Of a DNA stretch of 64,000 bases, positions 57,095-64,000 are shown piece after piece. The stretch lies in contig NZ_JSAK01000016.1 of assembly GCF_000802965.1 (NCBI RefSeq), positions 56,854 to 120,853 of the forward strand, in the 5' to 3' direction. Source of the DNA: Pseudomonas fluorescens (GTDB taxonomy: Bacteria > Pseudomonadota > Gammaproteobacteria > Pseudomonadales > Pseudomonadaceae). The translations under genes and the position numbers were made by a program. Below the pieces are notes generated by a model. The model saw only the letters and a program-made list of their open reading frames with translations, was not told where the DNA came from and did no database searches. Each line of letters begins with the position of its first letter. Positions within the stretch are counted from its first letter, which is position 1.

Positions 57095-58660
57095 TCAGCG
57101 GCTCAAATACATCCGGGTCGTTAACAGGTAGACGGGCAACCCCGACACCAATATCAGTAGCGCCGCATAAGGCGCCGCCGCCGCAAATTCCACATTCGCG
57201 GTATGCGCCCAAACTTCGGTAGCCAGCGTATTAAGCCCGGTCGGGCTCAATAGCAAGGTCGCCGTCAGCTCCTTCATCGCATCCAGAAACACCAGCGCGA
57301 ACGCCGCTCCCAGCGCCGGAAAGATGATCGGCAGGGTCACTCGGCAGAACGCGCTGAACGACGATGCACCCAGCGTACGGGCCGCCTCTTCCAGTTGCGG
57401 TGCGGCCTTGTTCAGCGCCGTGCGGATCGGTGCCTGAGCCAGCGGCAGAAACAGCAGCGCATAAGCGATCAGCAACAATGCCGACGTCTGGTACAGCGCT
57501 GGCACATAGTGCAAGGCGAAATAGACCAGGGTCAGTGCGATGACCAATCCTGGCAGTGCATGCAGCAGATACGGCAAGCGTTCAGCCCAGATTGCCAATT
57601 GGCCTTTGTATCGCACGACCAACAGTCCCACCGGCACCGCCAGAACCAGGCAAAGCGCCGCGCCGCCCAGCGACAGCGCCAGGGACGAAAGCAGCGCTTC
57701 TCCGATGGCTGCCACCGGGAATGCCGCCGACGAGCCCACGGCCAGCCAATACGCCAGCATCCCCAGCGGAATGCCGCTGCCGATAATGGCCAGCAACAGG
57801 CAGTAAAGTTGTCCGGCGATCGCCCACGGTCCCAGACGAACCTGCTCCGCTTGCCTCGCTGCGCCTTGCCCTGTGCGAACGTGTCGGCCCTTGCCGCGAA
57901 CGCGCAATTCCAGCCACAGCAGCATCAAGCACAGGGCCAGCAACACCGCCGACAGCATCGCGGCGTTGGCGTTGCTGAATTCCAGCTCAAACTGTTGATA
58001 GATCGCTGTGGTGAAGGTTTGCAGGCCGATGATCGACAGCGCGCCGAACTCCACCAGCATGTGCAGGGCGATCAGCAGGGAGCCGCCAAGCAGCGATGGC
58101 CAGAGCAAGGGCAGGGTGACTTTGAAGAACACACCCCAGCGATTCTGACCGAGGGTGCGGGCAGACTCTTCCAGGGACGGGTCAAGATTGCGCAGGGTTG
58201 CCGCGACCGGCAGAAAGATCAGCGGATATTTGGACAGGCTCATCACCAGAATCGCCCCGCCCAAACCTTCGAACTGAGCGCTCAGCGAAACCCAAGTGAA
58301 GCTGCTGACGAACGCTGGTACGGCGAACGGCAGGCACAGAATCACGCCCCAGAGCCGCCGTCCCGGCAGATTACTGCGTTCCAGCAGCCACGCCAGCGAC
58401 AGGCCGATCACGCCGCACGCCAGCGTAACGCCGACCATCAGCGCAAGGGTGTTGCGCAGCAAACCAAACACATACGGCCGCCACAGCAGATGCAGCGCTT
58501 CGGCCCAACCCGCTTGCCAGGTCTTGAGCCCGACATAGGCCAGTGGCAGCAGGCTGAGTACGACCAGCAACAAAACCGGCAGCAGCAGCCAGATCGATGG
58601 CTGCTTGCGCCGCGGTACGTAACCGCCGTGTGCTGTGGGTGCGGGAAGCGATGGGTTCAT
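57095..58660 (-). CDS. Iron(III) ABC transporter permease (HitB/FbpB type)
   Basis: Inner-membrane permease of 521 residues made of two fused binding-protein-dependent transport domains, about 12 helices. EAA loops can be seen in both halves: EESARTLGQNRWGVFFKVTLP and EEAARTLGASSFSAFCRVTLP, the sites that dock the ATPase. This fused form is typical of ferric iron importers (FbpB, SfuB, HitB). Its ATG overlaps the stop of the binding-protein gene by one base. No ATPase gene (fbpC) is adjacent; one must come from elsewhere. Confidence 0.88.
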   Translation of the reverse strand: MNPSLPAPTAHGGYVPRRKQPSIWLLLPVLLLVVLSLLPLAYVGLKTWQAGWAEALHLLWRPYVFGLLRNTLALMVGVTLACGVIGLSLAWLLERSNLPGRRLWGVILCLPFAVPAFVSSFTWVSLSAQFEGLGGAILVMSLSKYPLIFLPVAATLRNLDPSLEESARTLGQNRWGVFFKVTLPLLWPSLLGGSLLIALHMLVEFGALSIIGLQTFTTAIYQQFELEFSNANAAMLSAVLLALCLMLLWLELRVRGKGRHVRTGQGAARQAEQVRLGPWAIAGQLYCLLLAIIGSGIPLGMLAYWLAVGSSAAFPVAAIGEALLSSLALSLGGAALCLVLAVPVGLLVVRYKGQLAIWAERLPYLLHALPGLVIALTLVYFALHYVPALYQTSALLLIAYALLFLPLAQAPIRTALNKAAPQLEEAARTLGASSFSAFCRVTLPIIFPALGAAFALVFLDAMKELTATLLLSPTGLNTLATEVWAHTANVEFAAAAPYAALLILVSGLPVYLLTTRMYLSR

Positions 58661-59670
58661 CAGTTCAGACCAACATCACGTTCCAGGTCCAGGGCTTCTT
58701 CGGCATTGCCGAGGTCGGCTGGCGTGACGTTTGGTGCTTCCAGTTCGCTGAACGGCTTGAGGCCGCGATCCGACTCCATGCCCTTGTGCAGTGGATATTC
58801 AGCGGTGGTCTGGGTGATCACGCGCTGACCTTCTTCGCTGGCCATGTAGGCGAGGAATTGCTGGGCTTCTTTTGGATGCTTGCTGGATTTAAGTACGGCG
58901 GCGCTGGAAACCGTGATCAATCCACCGACGTCGCCACCGGTGAAGTAGTGCAGTTTCGAATCCAGCTGGCCTTTTTCGCGCTGCAAGGCGAACCAGTAGT
59001 AGTTGTTCACTAGAACAGTGGCCACTTCGCCGTTTTCCACAGCCTTCAACGCGACCATGTTGTTGCTGTAGGTCTTGCCGAATGCGCGCAGGCCGGTCAG
59101 CCATTCTTCGGCGGCGTCCATGCCGTGGACCTTGATGATCGCAACGGCTTGTTCCTGGAATGCACCGCTGGTAGGCACGAAGCCGACCTTGCCTTGCCAT
59201 TTCGGATCGGAGAATTCCATCACCGATTTCGGCAGGTCTTTTTCATCGATCAGTTTCGGGTTGAAGGCAACGACGCGAACCCGGGCGGTTACGCCAATCC
59301 AGGTGCCATTGCCGGCGACGTATTCCTTGGGCAGAACCGCCAGGGTTGAATCGTCGGCCTTGGCCAGGAGCCCTTGTTCACCGAGTTTGTTCAGCGGTGG
59401 TGATTCTTCGGTGTAGATCACGTCGGCGGGGGAGCGATCACCTTCTTCGACGACTTGGCTGGCGAGCTGGTTGCTGCTGCCTTTGCGTACATTGACGTGA
59501 ATGCCGGTCTTGGCTTCGAAGGCTTTGGCGATGGCATCGCCGACCTCCTTGTGTTGACCGTTATAGAGTGTCAGGGAAACTGGATCAGCAGCCTGGGTGA
59601 GGGGAGTGGCGATTGCCAGGCCGAGCAGGGTGATGGTCAGGCCGCGGCGCAGGGTATTTCGAAACATCAT
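58660..59670 (-). CDS. Iron(III) ABC transporter substrate-binding protein (HitA/FbpA type)
   Basis: Periplasmic ferric-ion binding protein, 336 residues. Signal peptide ends ATPLTQA-AD around residue 27. SLTLYNGQHKEVGDAIAKAF is the N-terminal strand of the FbpA/HitA family (the H and E near it are iron ligands in relatives), and the tandem tyrosines expected for iron coordination can be placed in VNNYYWFALQ. First gene of a two-gene operon with the permease. GAGGA lies 9 bases before the ATG. A Fur-box-like sequence stands upstream. Confidence 0.9.
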   Translation of the reverse strand: MMFRNTLRRGLTITLLGLAIATPLTQAADPVSLTLYNGQHKEVGDAIAKAFEAKTGIHVNVRKGSSNQLASQVVEEGDRSPADVIYTEESPPLNKLGEQGLLAKADDSTLAVLPKEYVAGNGTWIGVTARVRVVAFNPKLIDEKDLPKSVMEFSDPKWQGKVGFVPTSGAFQEQAVAIIKVHGMDAAEEWLTGLRAFGKTYSNNMVALKAVENGEVATVLVNNYYWFALQREKGQLDSKLHYFTGGDVGGLITVSSAAVLKSSKHPKEAQQFLAYMASEEGQRVITQTTAEYPLHKGMESDRGLKPFSELEAPNVTPADLGNAEEALDLERDVGLN

Positions 59671-59712
59671 TCGCAGGGTTCCTCACTGTCGCATTGCAAA
59701 AACTTGCAACAA

Positions 59713-59734
59713 TGATAAACGATATTGTTTCTCA
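59713..59734. promoter_or_regulatory. Candidate Fur box upstream of the iron transport operon
   Basis: TGATAAAC-GATATT-GTTTCTCA is a near-palindrome, AT-rich, 43 bases before the binding-protein ATG. It resembles the interrupted dyads of Fur sites but is not a close match to the classical 19-base consensus. Confidence 0.5.
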
Positions 59735-59788
59735 AATGCGCCTTGCAGTGAGGGAGTCGTTCTGTTGGGGCAGGGTGAGGATGCTCAT

Positions 59789-59909
59789 TGTGGCGAGGGA
59801 GCTTGCTCCCGCTCGGCTGCGAAGTAGTCGTATATTCTGCAGGCGGGATCTGACTCAAGGAAGAACTCGGGCCGCTTCGCGCCCAGCGGGAGCAAGCTCC
59901 CTCGCCACA
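59789..59909. repeat. REP-type inverted pair, family A
   Basis: Fourth copy of the opposed GTGGCGAGGGAGCTTGCTC elements with GCTGCGAAGTAGTCG after the left arm. It lies between the iron operon and the tRNA terminators; the 335-base stretch 59671-60005 holds only this repeat, the Fur-like site and a terminator. Confidence 0.85.
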
Positions 59910-59947
59910 AAAGGCTCAGCGCTGAAAATTTCAGAAGGGCAGAAACG

Positions 59948-59971
59948 CAAAAACCCGCTTTCGCGGGTTTC
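59948..59971 (-). terminator. Terminator of the downstream tRNA-Leu unit
   Basis: AAACCCGC-TTTC-GCGGGTTT hairpin; on the minus strand it ends in a T-run. Same sequence as at 60196-60218. Confidence 0.85.
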
Positions 59972-60005
59972 TGTGAAATCCAAGATCGTAACCTTGAATT
60001 TGAAT

Positions 60006-60092
60006 TGGTGCCCAGAAGAAGACTCGAACTTCCACGACCTTGCGGTCACCAGCACCTGAAGCTGGCGTGTCTACCAATTTCACCATCTGGGC
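60006..60092 (-). tRNA. tRNA-Leu (anticodon CAG), copy 1
   Basis: An 87-base gene including the encoded CCA. The acceptor stem pairs GCCCAGA with TCTGGGC, the T-arm contains GTTCGAGTC, the anticodon loop TTCAGGT gives CAG, and the long variable arm (TGACCGCAAGGTCG) is that of a class II tRNA. Reads CUG, the main Leu codon in high-GC genomes. Identical in sequence to copy 2. Confidence 0.97.
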
Positions 60093-60127
60093 ATTCATCT
60101 TCAGCGTTGCCGCTGTTGATGTGGCGC

Positions 60128-60156
60128 ACTATACGGAGAGCGTTTTGATCTGTAAA
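60128..60156 (-). promoter_or_regulatory. Sigma-70 promoter of tRNA-Leu copy 1
   Basis: On the minus strand TTTACA, exactly 17 bases, then TATAGT, followed by a GC-rich GCGCC stretch typical of growth-rate-controlled stable RNA promoters. Confidence 0.85.
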
Positions 60157-60195
60157 CCCCTGATTAAAATTAATAAACCAGTGGTCCAGAATGCA

Positions 60196-60218
60196 GAAAA
60201 CCCGCTTTCGCGGGTTTT
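60196..60218 (-). terminator. Terminator of tRNA-Leu copy 2
   Basis: AAACCCGC-TTTC-GCGGGTTT hairpin located between the two tRNA units, so each unit ends separately. Confidence 0.85.
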
Positions 60219-60257
60219 GTGTGAGCCTTGAAATTGATCTAATCTCAAGCTCGAAAT

Positions 60258-60344
60258 TGGTGCCCAGAAGAAGACTCGAACTTCCACGACCTTGCGGTCA
60301 CCAGCACCTGAAGCTGGCGTGTCTACCAATTTCACCATCTGGGC
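60258..60344 (-). tRNA. tRNA-Leu (anticodon CAG), copy 2
   Basis: Identical to copy 1 over all 87 bases including CCA, offset by 252 bases. Same CAG anticodon and long variable arm. It is the upstream of the two in the direction of transcription. Confidence 0.97.
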
Positions 60345-60379
60345 AGTATCGGCAACGTTGTCCGTCGTCGATGGCGCGC

Positions 60380-60408
60380 ACTATACGGAGCGTCTTTTTA
60401 ACTGTAAA
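60380..60408 (-). promoter_or_regulatory. Sigma-70 promoter of tRNA-Leu copy 2
   Basis: TTTACA, 17 bases, TATAGT on the minus strand, then GCGCGCC; the same hexamers and spacing as for copy 1. Confidence 0.85.
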
Positions 60409-60569
60409 CCCCCGACATCAAAAAAACCTGGAAAATTTCGCCAGCGGTCTGCAAATCAGCTTTGATGTGTCGATACAGGGCTTTAGATGGGTCGTCTTAG
60501 CTTGAAATTTCCCGTTTCATTACGCCTATGCCAAACTAACCCGCATATAGACAAGGTGAAAACTCTCTA

Positions 60570-63200
60570 ATGGCCGATTGGCAGTCCCTCGATCCCGAGG
60601 CCGCTCGTGAAGCGGAAAAATATGAAAACCCTATCCCTAGCCGCGAACTGATCCTTCAGCACCTTGCTGATCGAGGTTCGCCTGCTAACCGCGAGCAGCT
60701 GGTCGAAGAGTTTGGTCTGACCACAGAAGACCAGATCGAAGCCCTGCGCCGCCGACTGCGCGCCATGGAGCGCGATGCTCAACTCATCTATACCCGTCGC
60801 GGCACGTATGCACCGGTGGACAAGCTCGACCTGATCCTCGGTCGCATCAGCGGTCACCGTGACGGTTTCGGTTTCCTGGTACCGGACGACGGCAGTGACG
60901 ACCTGTTCATGAGTCCGGCGCAAATGCGCCTGGTGTTCGACGGTGACCGCGCCCTGGCCCGTGTTTCCGGCCTGGACCGTCGTGGTCGCCGCGAAGGCAT
61001 GATCGTTGAAGTGGTGTCCCGCGCTCACGAAACCATCGTCGGCCGCTATTTCGAAGAGGGCGGTATCGGTTTCGTGGTTGCCGACAATCCGAAGATCCAG
61101 CAGGAAGTGCTGGTGACGCCGGGTCGTAACGCCAACGCGCAGATCGGTCAGTTCGTCGAAGTGAAGATCACTCACTGGCCGACGCCACGCTTCCAGCCGC
61201 AAGGCGACGTGGTTGAAGTTGTGGGCAACTACATGGCACCGGGCATGGAAATCGATGTCGCCCTGCGTACCTACGACATTCCTCACGTCTGGCCTGACGC
61301 CGTGCTCAAGGAAGCCGGCAAGCTCAAGCCGGAAGTCGAAGAAAAAGACAAAGAGAAGCGCATCGACCTGCGTCATCTGCCGTTCGTCACCATCGACGGC
61401 GAAGATGCCCGCGACTTCGATGATGCGGTCTACTGCGAAGCCCGTCCGGGCAAGCTGCGCCTGTTCTCCGGCGGCTGGAAGTTGTACGTGGCGATCGCCG
61501 ACGTATCCAGCTACGTGAAACTCGGTTCGGCGCTGGATGCCGAGGCCCAGGTTCGCGGCAACTCGGTGTACTTCCCCGAGCGCGTGATCCCGATGCTGCC
61601 TGAGCAGTTGTCCAACGGACTTTGCTCGCTGAACCCGCAAGTCGATCGTCTGGCCATGGTTTGCGAGATGACCATCTCCAAATCCGGCGAAATGACCGAC
61701 TACTGCTTCTACGAAGCGGTGATCCACTCCCATGCTCGTCTGACTTACAACAAAGTCAGCGCGATGCTCGAAACGCCGAAAGCCACCGAAGCGCGCAAGC
61801 TGCGCGGTGAGTACACCGACGTTGTGCCGCACCTCAAGCAGCTCTACTCGCTGTACAAGGTGCTGTTGGCCGCCCGTCATGTGCGTGGCGCGATCGATTT
61901 CGAAACCCAGGAAACCCGGATCATCTTCGGCTCCGAGCGCAAGATCGCCGAAATCCGGCCGACCGTGCGCAACGATGCGCACAAGCTGATCGAGGAATGC
62001 ATGCTGGCGGCCAACGTGGCCACCGCTGAATTCCTGAAAAAGCACGAAATTCCTGCGCTGTACCGCGTTCACGATGGCCCGCCACCGGAGCGTCTGGAAA
62101 AACTGCGCGCGTTCCTTGGCGAGCTGGGTCTGTCCCTGCACAAAGGCAAGGACGGCCCATCGCCGAAGGATTACCAGGCACTGCTGGCCGGGATCAAGGA
62201 TCGTCCGGATTTCCACCTGATCCAGACCGTCATGCTGCGTTCGTTGAGCCAAGCGGTGTACAGCGCTGATAACCAGGGTCACTTCGGCCTGAATTACGAA
62301 GCGTACACTCACTTCACTTCGCCGATTCGCCGCTACCCGGACTTGCTTACGCATCGGGCAATCCGCAGCGTGATCCATTCGAAACAGGACACCCCGCACG
62401 TTCGCCGTGCTGGTGCGATGACTATTCCGAAGGCACGCATCTATCCGTACGACGAGGCGGCCCTGGAGCAACTCGGCGAGCAGTGCTCGATGAGCGAGCG
62501 CCGTGCCGACGAAGCGACCCGTGACGTAGTGAACTGGCTCAAGTGCGAGTTCATGAAAGATCGCGTGGGCGAGTCGTTCCCGGGTGTGATTACCGCAGTG
62601 ACCGGTTTTGGTCTGTTCGTTGAGCTGACCGACATCTACGTCGAAGGCCTGGTGCACGTCACCGCGCTGCCGGGCGATTACTACCACTTCGATCCTGTGC
62701 ACCACCGCCTGGCCGGTGAGCGTACCGGTCGCAGCTTCCGCTTGGGCGACACCGTTGAAGTGCGTGTCATGCGCGTCGATCTCGACGAGCGCAAGATCGA
62801 CTTCGAGATGGCTGAAAAAACCATCAGCGCGCCGATCGGTCGCAAAAAACGCGGCACTGAAACCGCAGCGCCAGCCGCCAAAACCGCAGCAGAGCCGGCC
62901 CCGGCGAAAACCGGTCGTCGTCCTGCCAAGGAAAAGGCTGTCGAAGCCTATCGCCCGAGCGATGCAGCGGCTAAAAATGCCGAAGTGCGCAAAAGTCGTG
63001 AAATGAAAAAGGCCTTGCTGGCCGATGCGAAAAGCGGCGGTAAAGCGGCGTCTGCGGGAAAGACCGGACGGTCGGCGCCTGAAAAGGCCCCCGGCGGCAA
63101 GCCAGCAAAACCAAGCAAACATCGTAAAGGCCCGCCAAAAGCGGGTTCCGCTCCGGCTGCGAAAAGCGGCGGGGCGCGTAAACCTAAGGCCAAGCCATGA
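60570..63200 (+). CDS. rnr: Ribonuclease R
   Basis: Processive 3'-5' exoribonuclease that can unwind structured RNA; role in RNA quality control and cold growth. It has 876 residues: N-terminal winged helix (~25-90), cold-shock/OB domains, RNB catalytic domain (~270-600) with DGEDARDFDDAVY holding the metal-binding aspartates, S1 domain (~650-735; GVITAVTGFGLFVEL), and a ~130-residue Lys/Ala/Pro-rich basic tail. Divergent from the tRNA-Leu units; overlaps rlmB by 4 bases, as in enterics. Confidence 0.97.
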   Translation: MADWQSLDPEAAREAEKYENPIPSRELILQHLADRGSPANREQLVEEFGLTTEDQIEALRRRLRAMERDAQLIYTRRGTYAPVDKLDLILGRISGHRDGFGFLVPDDGSDDLFMSPAQMRLVFDGDRALARVSGLDRRGRREGMIVEVVSRAHETIVGRYFEEGGIGFVVADNPKIQQEVLVTPGRNANAQIGQFVEVKITHWPTPRFQPQGDVVEVVGNYMAPGMEIDVALRTYDIPHVWPDAVLKEAGKLKPEVEEKDKEKRIDLRHLPFVTIDGEDARDFDDAVYCEARPGKLRLFSGGWKLYVAIADVSSYVKLGSALDAEAQVRGNSVYFPERVIPMLPEQLSNGLCSLNPQVDRLAMVCEMTISKSGEMTDYCFYEAVIHSHARLTYNKVSAMLETPKATEARKLRGEYTDVVPHLKQLYSLYKVLLAARHVRGAIDFETQETRIIFGSERKIAEIRPTVRNDAHKLIEECMLAANVATAEFLKKHEIPALYRVHDGPPPERLEKLRAFLGELGLSLHKGKDGPSPKDYQALLAGIKDRPDFHLIQTVMLRSLSQAVYSADNQGHFGLNYEAYTHFTSPIRRYPDLLTHRAIRSVIHSKQDTPHVRRAGAMTIPKARIYPYDEAALEQLGEQCSMSERRADEATRDVVNWLKCEFMKDRVGESFPGVITAVTGFGLFVELTDIYVEGLVHVTALPGDYYHFDPVHHRLAGERTGRSFRLGDTVEVRVMRVDLDERKIDFEMAEKTISAPIGRKKRGTETAAPAAKTAAEPAPAKTGRRPAKEKAVEAYRPSDAAAKNAEVRKSREMKKALLADAKSGGKAASAGKTGRSAPEKAPGGKPAKPSKHRKGPPKAGSAPAAKSGGARKPKAKP

Positions 63201-63964
63201 GTCAGTTGGAAAAAATCTACGGCGTGCATGCGGTAGAAGCGTTGCTGCGTCATCACCCGAAACGCGTCAAGCAGATCTGGCTGGCGGAAGGTCGCAATGA
63301 CCCTCGGGTCCAGACGCTGATTGAGCTGGCCAACGAAAATCGGGTCCAGGTCGGCCAGGCCGAGCGCCGTGAAATGGACGCCTGGGTTGAAGGCGTGCAC
63401 CAGGGCGTGGTCGCGGACGTAAGTCCGAGCCAGGTCTGGGGTGAGGCGATGCTCGACGAGTTGCTCGATCGCACCGAAGGCGCGCCGTTGCTGCTGGTGC
63501 TCGACGGCGTGACCGATCCGCACAACCTCGGTGCCTGCCTGCGTTCCGCCGATGCGGCGGGCGCGCTGGCGGTGATTGTGCCGAAGGACAAGTCAGCGAC
63601 CCTGACTCCGGTTGTACGAAAAATCGCCTGCGGCGCAGCGGAAGTGATTCCGCTGGTTGCCGTGACGAACCTGGCGCGCACTTTGGAAAAACTCCAGCAG
63701 CGCGGCTTGTGGGTTGTCGGTACGGCTGGTGAAGCTGAGGTCAGCCTGTATGACCAGGACCTCACTGGTCCGACCATCCTGATTATGGGTGCCGAAGGCA
63801 AGGGCATGCGTCGATTGACCCGCGAGCATTGCGACTATCTGGTGAACCTGCCGATGGCCGGTAGCGTCAGCAGCCTCAACGTTTCGGTGGCAACCGGCGT
63901 CTGCCTGTTCGAAGCCCAGCGTCAGCGCAGCGTCAAAGCCAAGGCTGCCGCCAAGAAGTCCTGA
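63197..63964 (+). CDS. rlmB: 23S rRNA (guanosine-2'-O-)-methyltransferase RlmB
   Basis: SPOUT-fold enzyme that methylates G2251 of 23S rRNA. It has 255 residues: an N-terminal substrate-binding domain (EKIYGVHAVEALLRHHP) and a C-terminal knotted SpoU domain with motifs LVLDGVTDPHNLGACLRSAD (motif 1), ILIMGAEGKGMRRLT (motif 2) and LPMAGSVSSLNVSVATGV (motif 3). Overlaps the rnr stop by 4 bases. A short linker of Lys/Ala ends the protein. Confidence 0.97.
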   Translation: MSQLEKIYGVHAVEALLRHHPKRVKQIWLAEGRNDPRVQTLIELANENRVQVGQAERREMDAWVEGVHQGVVADVSPSQVWGEAMLDELLDRTEGAPLLLVLDGVTDPHNLGACLRSADAAGALAVIVPKDKSATLTPVVRKIACGAAEVIPLVAVTNLARTLEKLQQRGLWVVGTAGEAEVSLYDQDLTGPTILIMGAEGKGMRRLTREHCDYLVNLPMAGSVSSLNVSVATGVCLFEAQRQRSVKAKAAAKKS

Positions 63965-63979
63965 TTCCCGCATAACCTA

Positions 63980-64000
63980 TAGGAGCTGGCTTGCTGGCGA
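63980..64000. repeat. Family B REP, cut by the window end
   Basis: TAGGAGCTGGCTTGCTGGCG at the last bases is the left arm of a family B element; the partner lies outside. Confidence 0.75.

Noticed and set aside
60006..60344. Considered as a tRNA-integrated mobile element
   Set aside because: The two identical tRNAs each have promoter and terminator and only ~165 bases lie between, with no integrase or cargo: a tandem duplication.

Overview
The window looks like chromosome of a Pseudomonas of the fluorescens group. The grounds are the gene order (waaA to thiC; parE..parC; serB/psd/rhodanese/HDOD/motAB/rsgA/orn; queG/nnr/tsaE/amiB/mutL/miaA/hfq/hflX/hflK/hflC/hisZ/purA .. rnr/rlmB), protein sequences that read as typical Pseudomonas versions, high G+C coding sequence, and many short intergenic repeats of the kinds common in that group. 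No database search was run; names rest on recognised motifs, lengths and gene order.

Layout. 1-5.4 kb: envelope polysaccharide genes: the end of an O-antigen ligase-type protein, msbA, a sulfotransferase overlapping an APS kinase (cysC), and hldE. 5.4-11.4 kb: a conserved protein with a Nudix-like stretch, an aldo/keto reductase plus FAD oxidoreductase pair, an SMR drug exporter divergent from a LysR regulator, and waaA. 11.4-19.9 kb: a tandem repeat block, tolC, a TPP riboswitch with thiC and the HMP transporter cytX, a DUF3298 lipoprotein, then nudF, a DUF1249 gene and cpdA. 20-29 kb: yqiA, parE, two small envelope or secreted proteins, parC, a PqiC-like lipoprotein and an Smp/YtjB-like membrane protein. 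29-36 kb: serB, psd, rhodanese, HDOD protein, and motAB behind a strong sigma-28 promoter match.

36.2-38.1 kb is the accessory insert: three tightly packed minus-strand genes encoding a ThsB-type TIR protein, a caspase-like protease and a second, different TIR protein, lying between motB and rsgA, genes that are usually neighbours in Pseudomonas. This is very probably an anti-phage system of the TIR-caspase type (type IV Thoeris-like), with an extra TIR protein. It is the most interesting object in the window.

38.2-64 kb is housekeeping: rsgA, orn, a TRIC channel, queG, the long nnr-tsaE-amiB-mutL-miaA-hfq-hflX-hflKC run, hisZ-purA, a chemoreceptor, a HitAB-type iron(III) importer without an adjacent ATPase, two tandem tRNA-Leu(CAG) units each with its own promoter and terminator, rnr and rlmB. 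The window ends inside another intergenic repeat.
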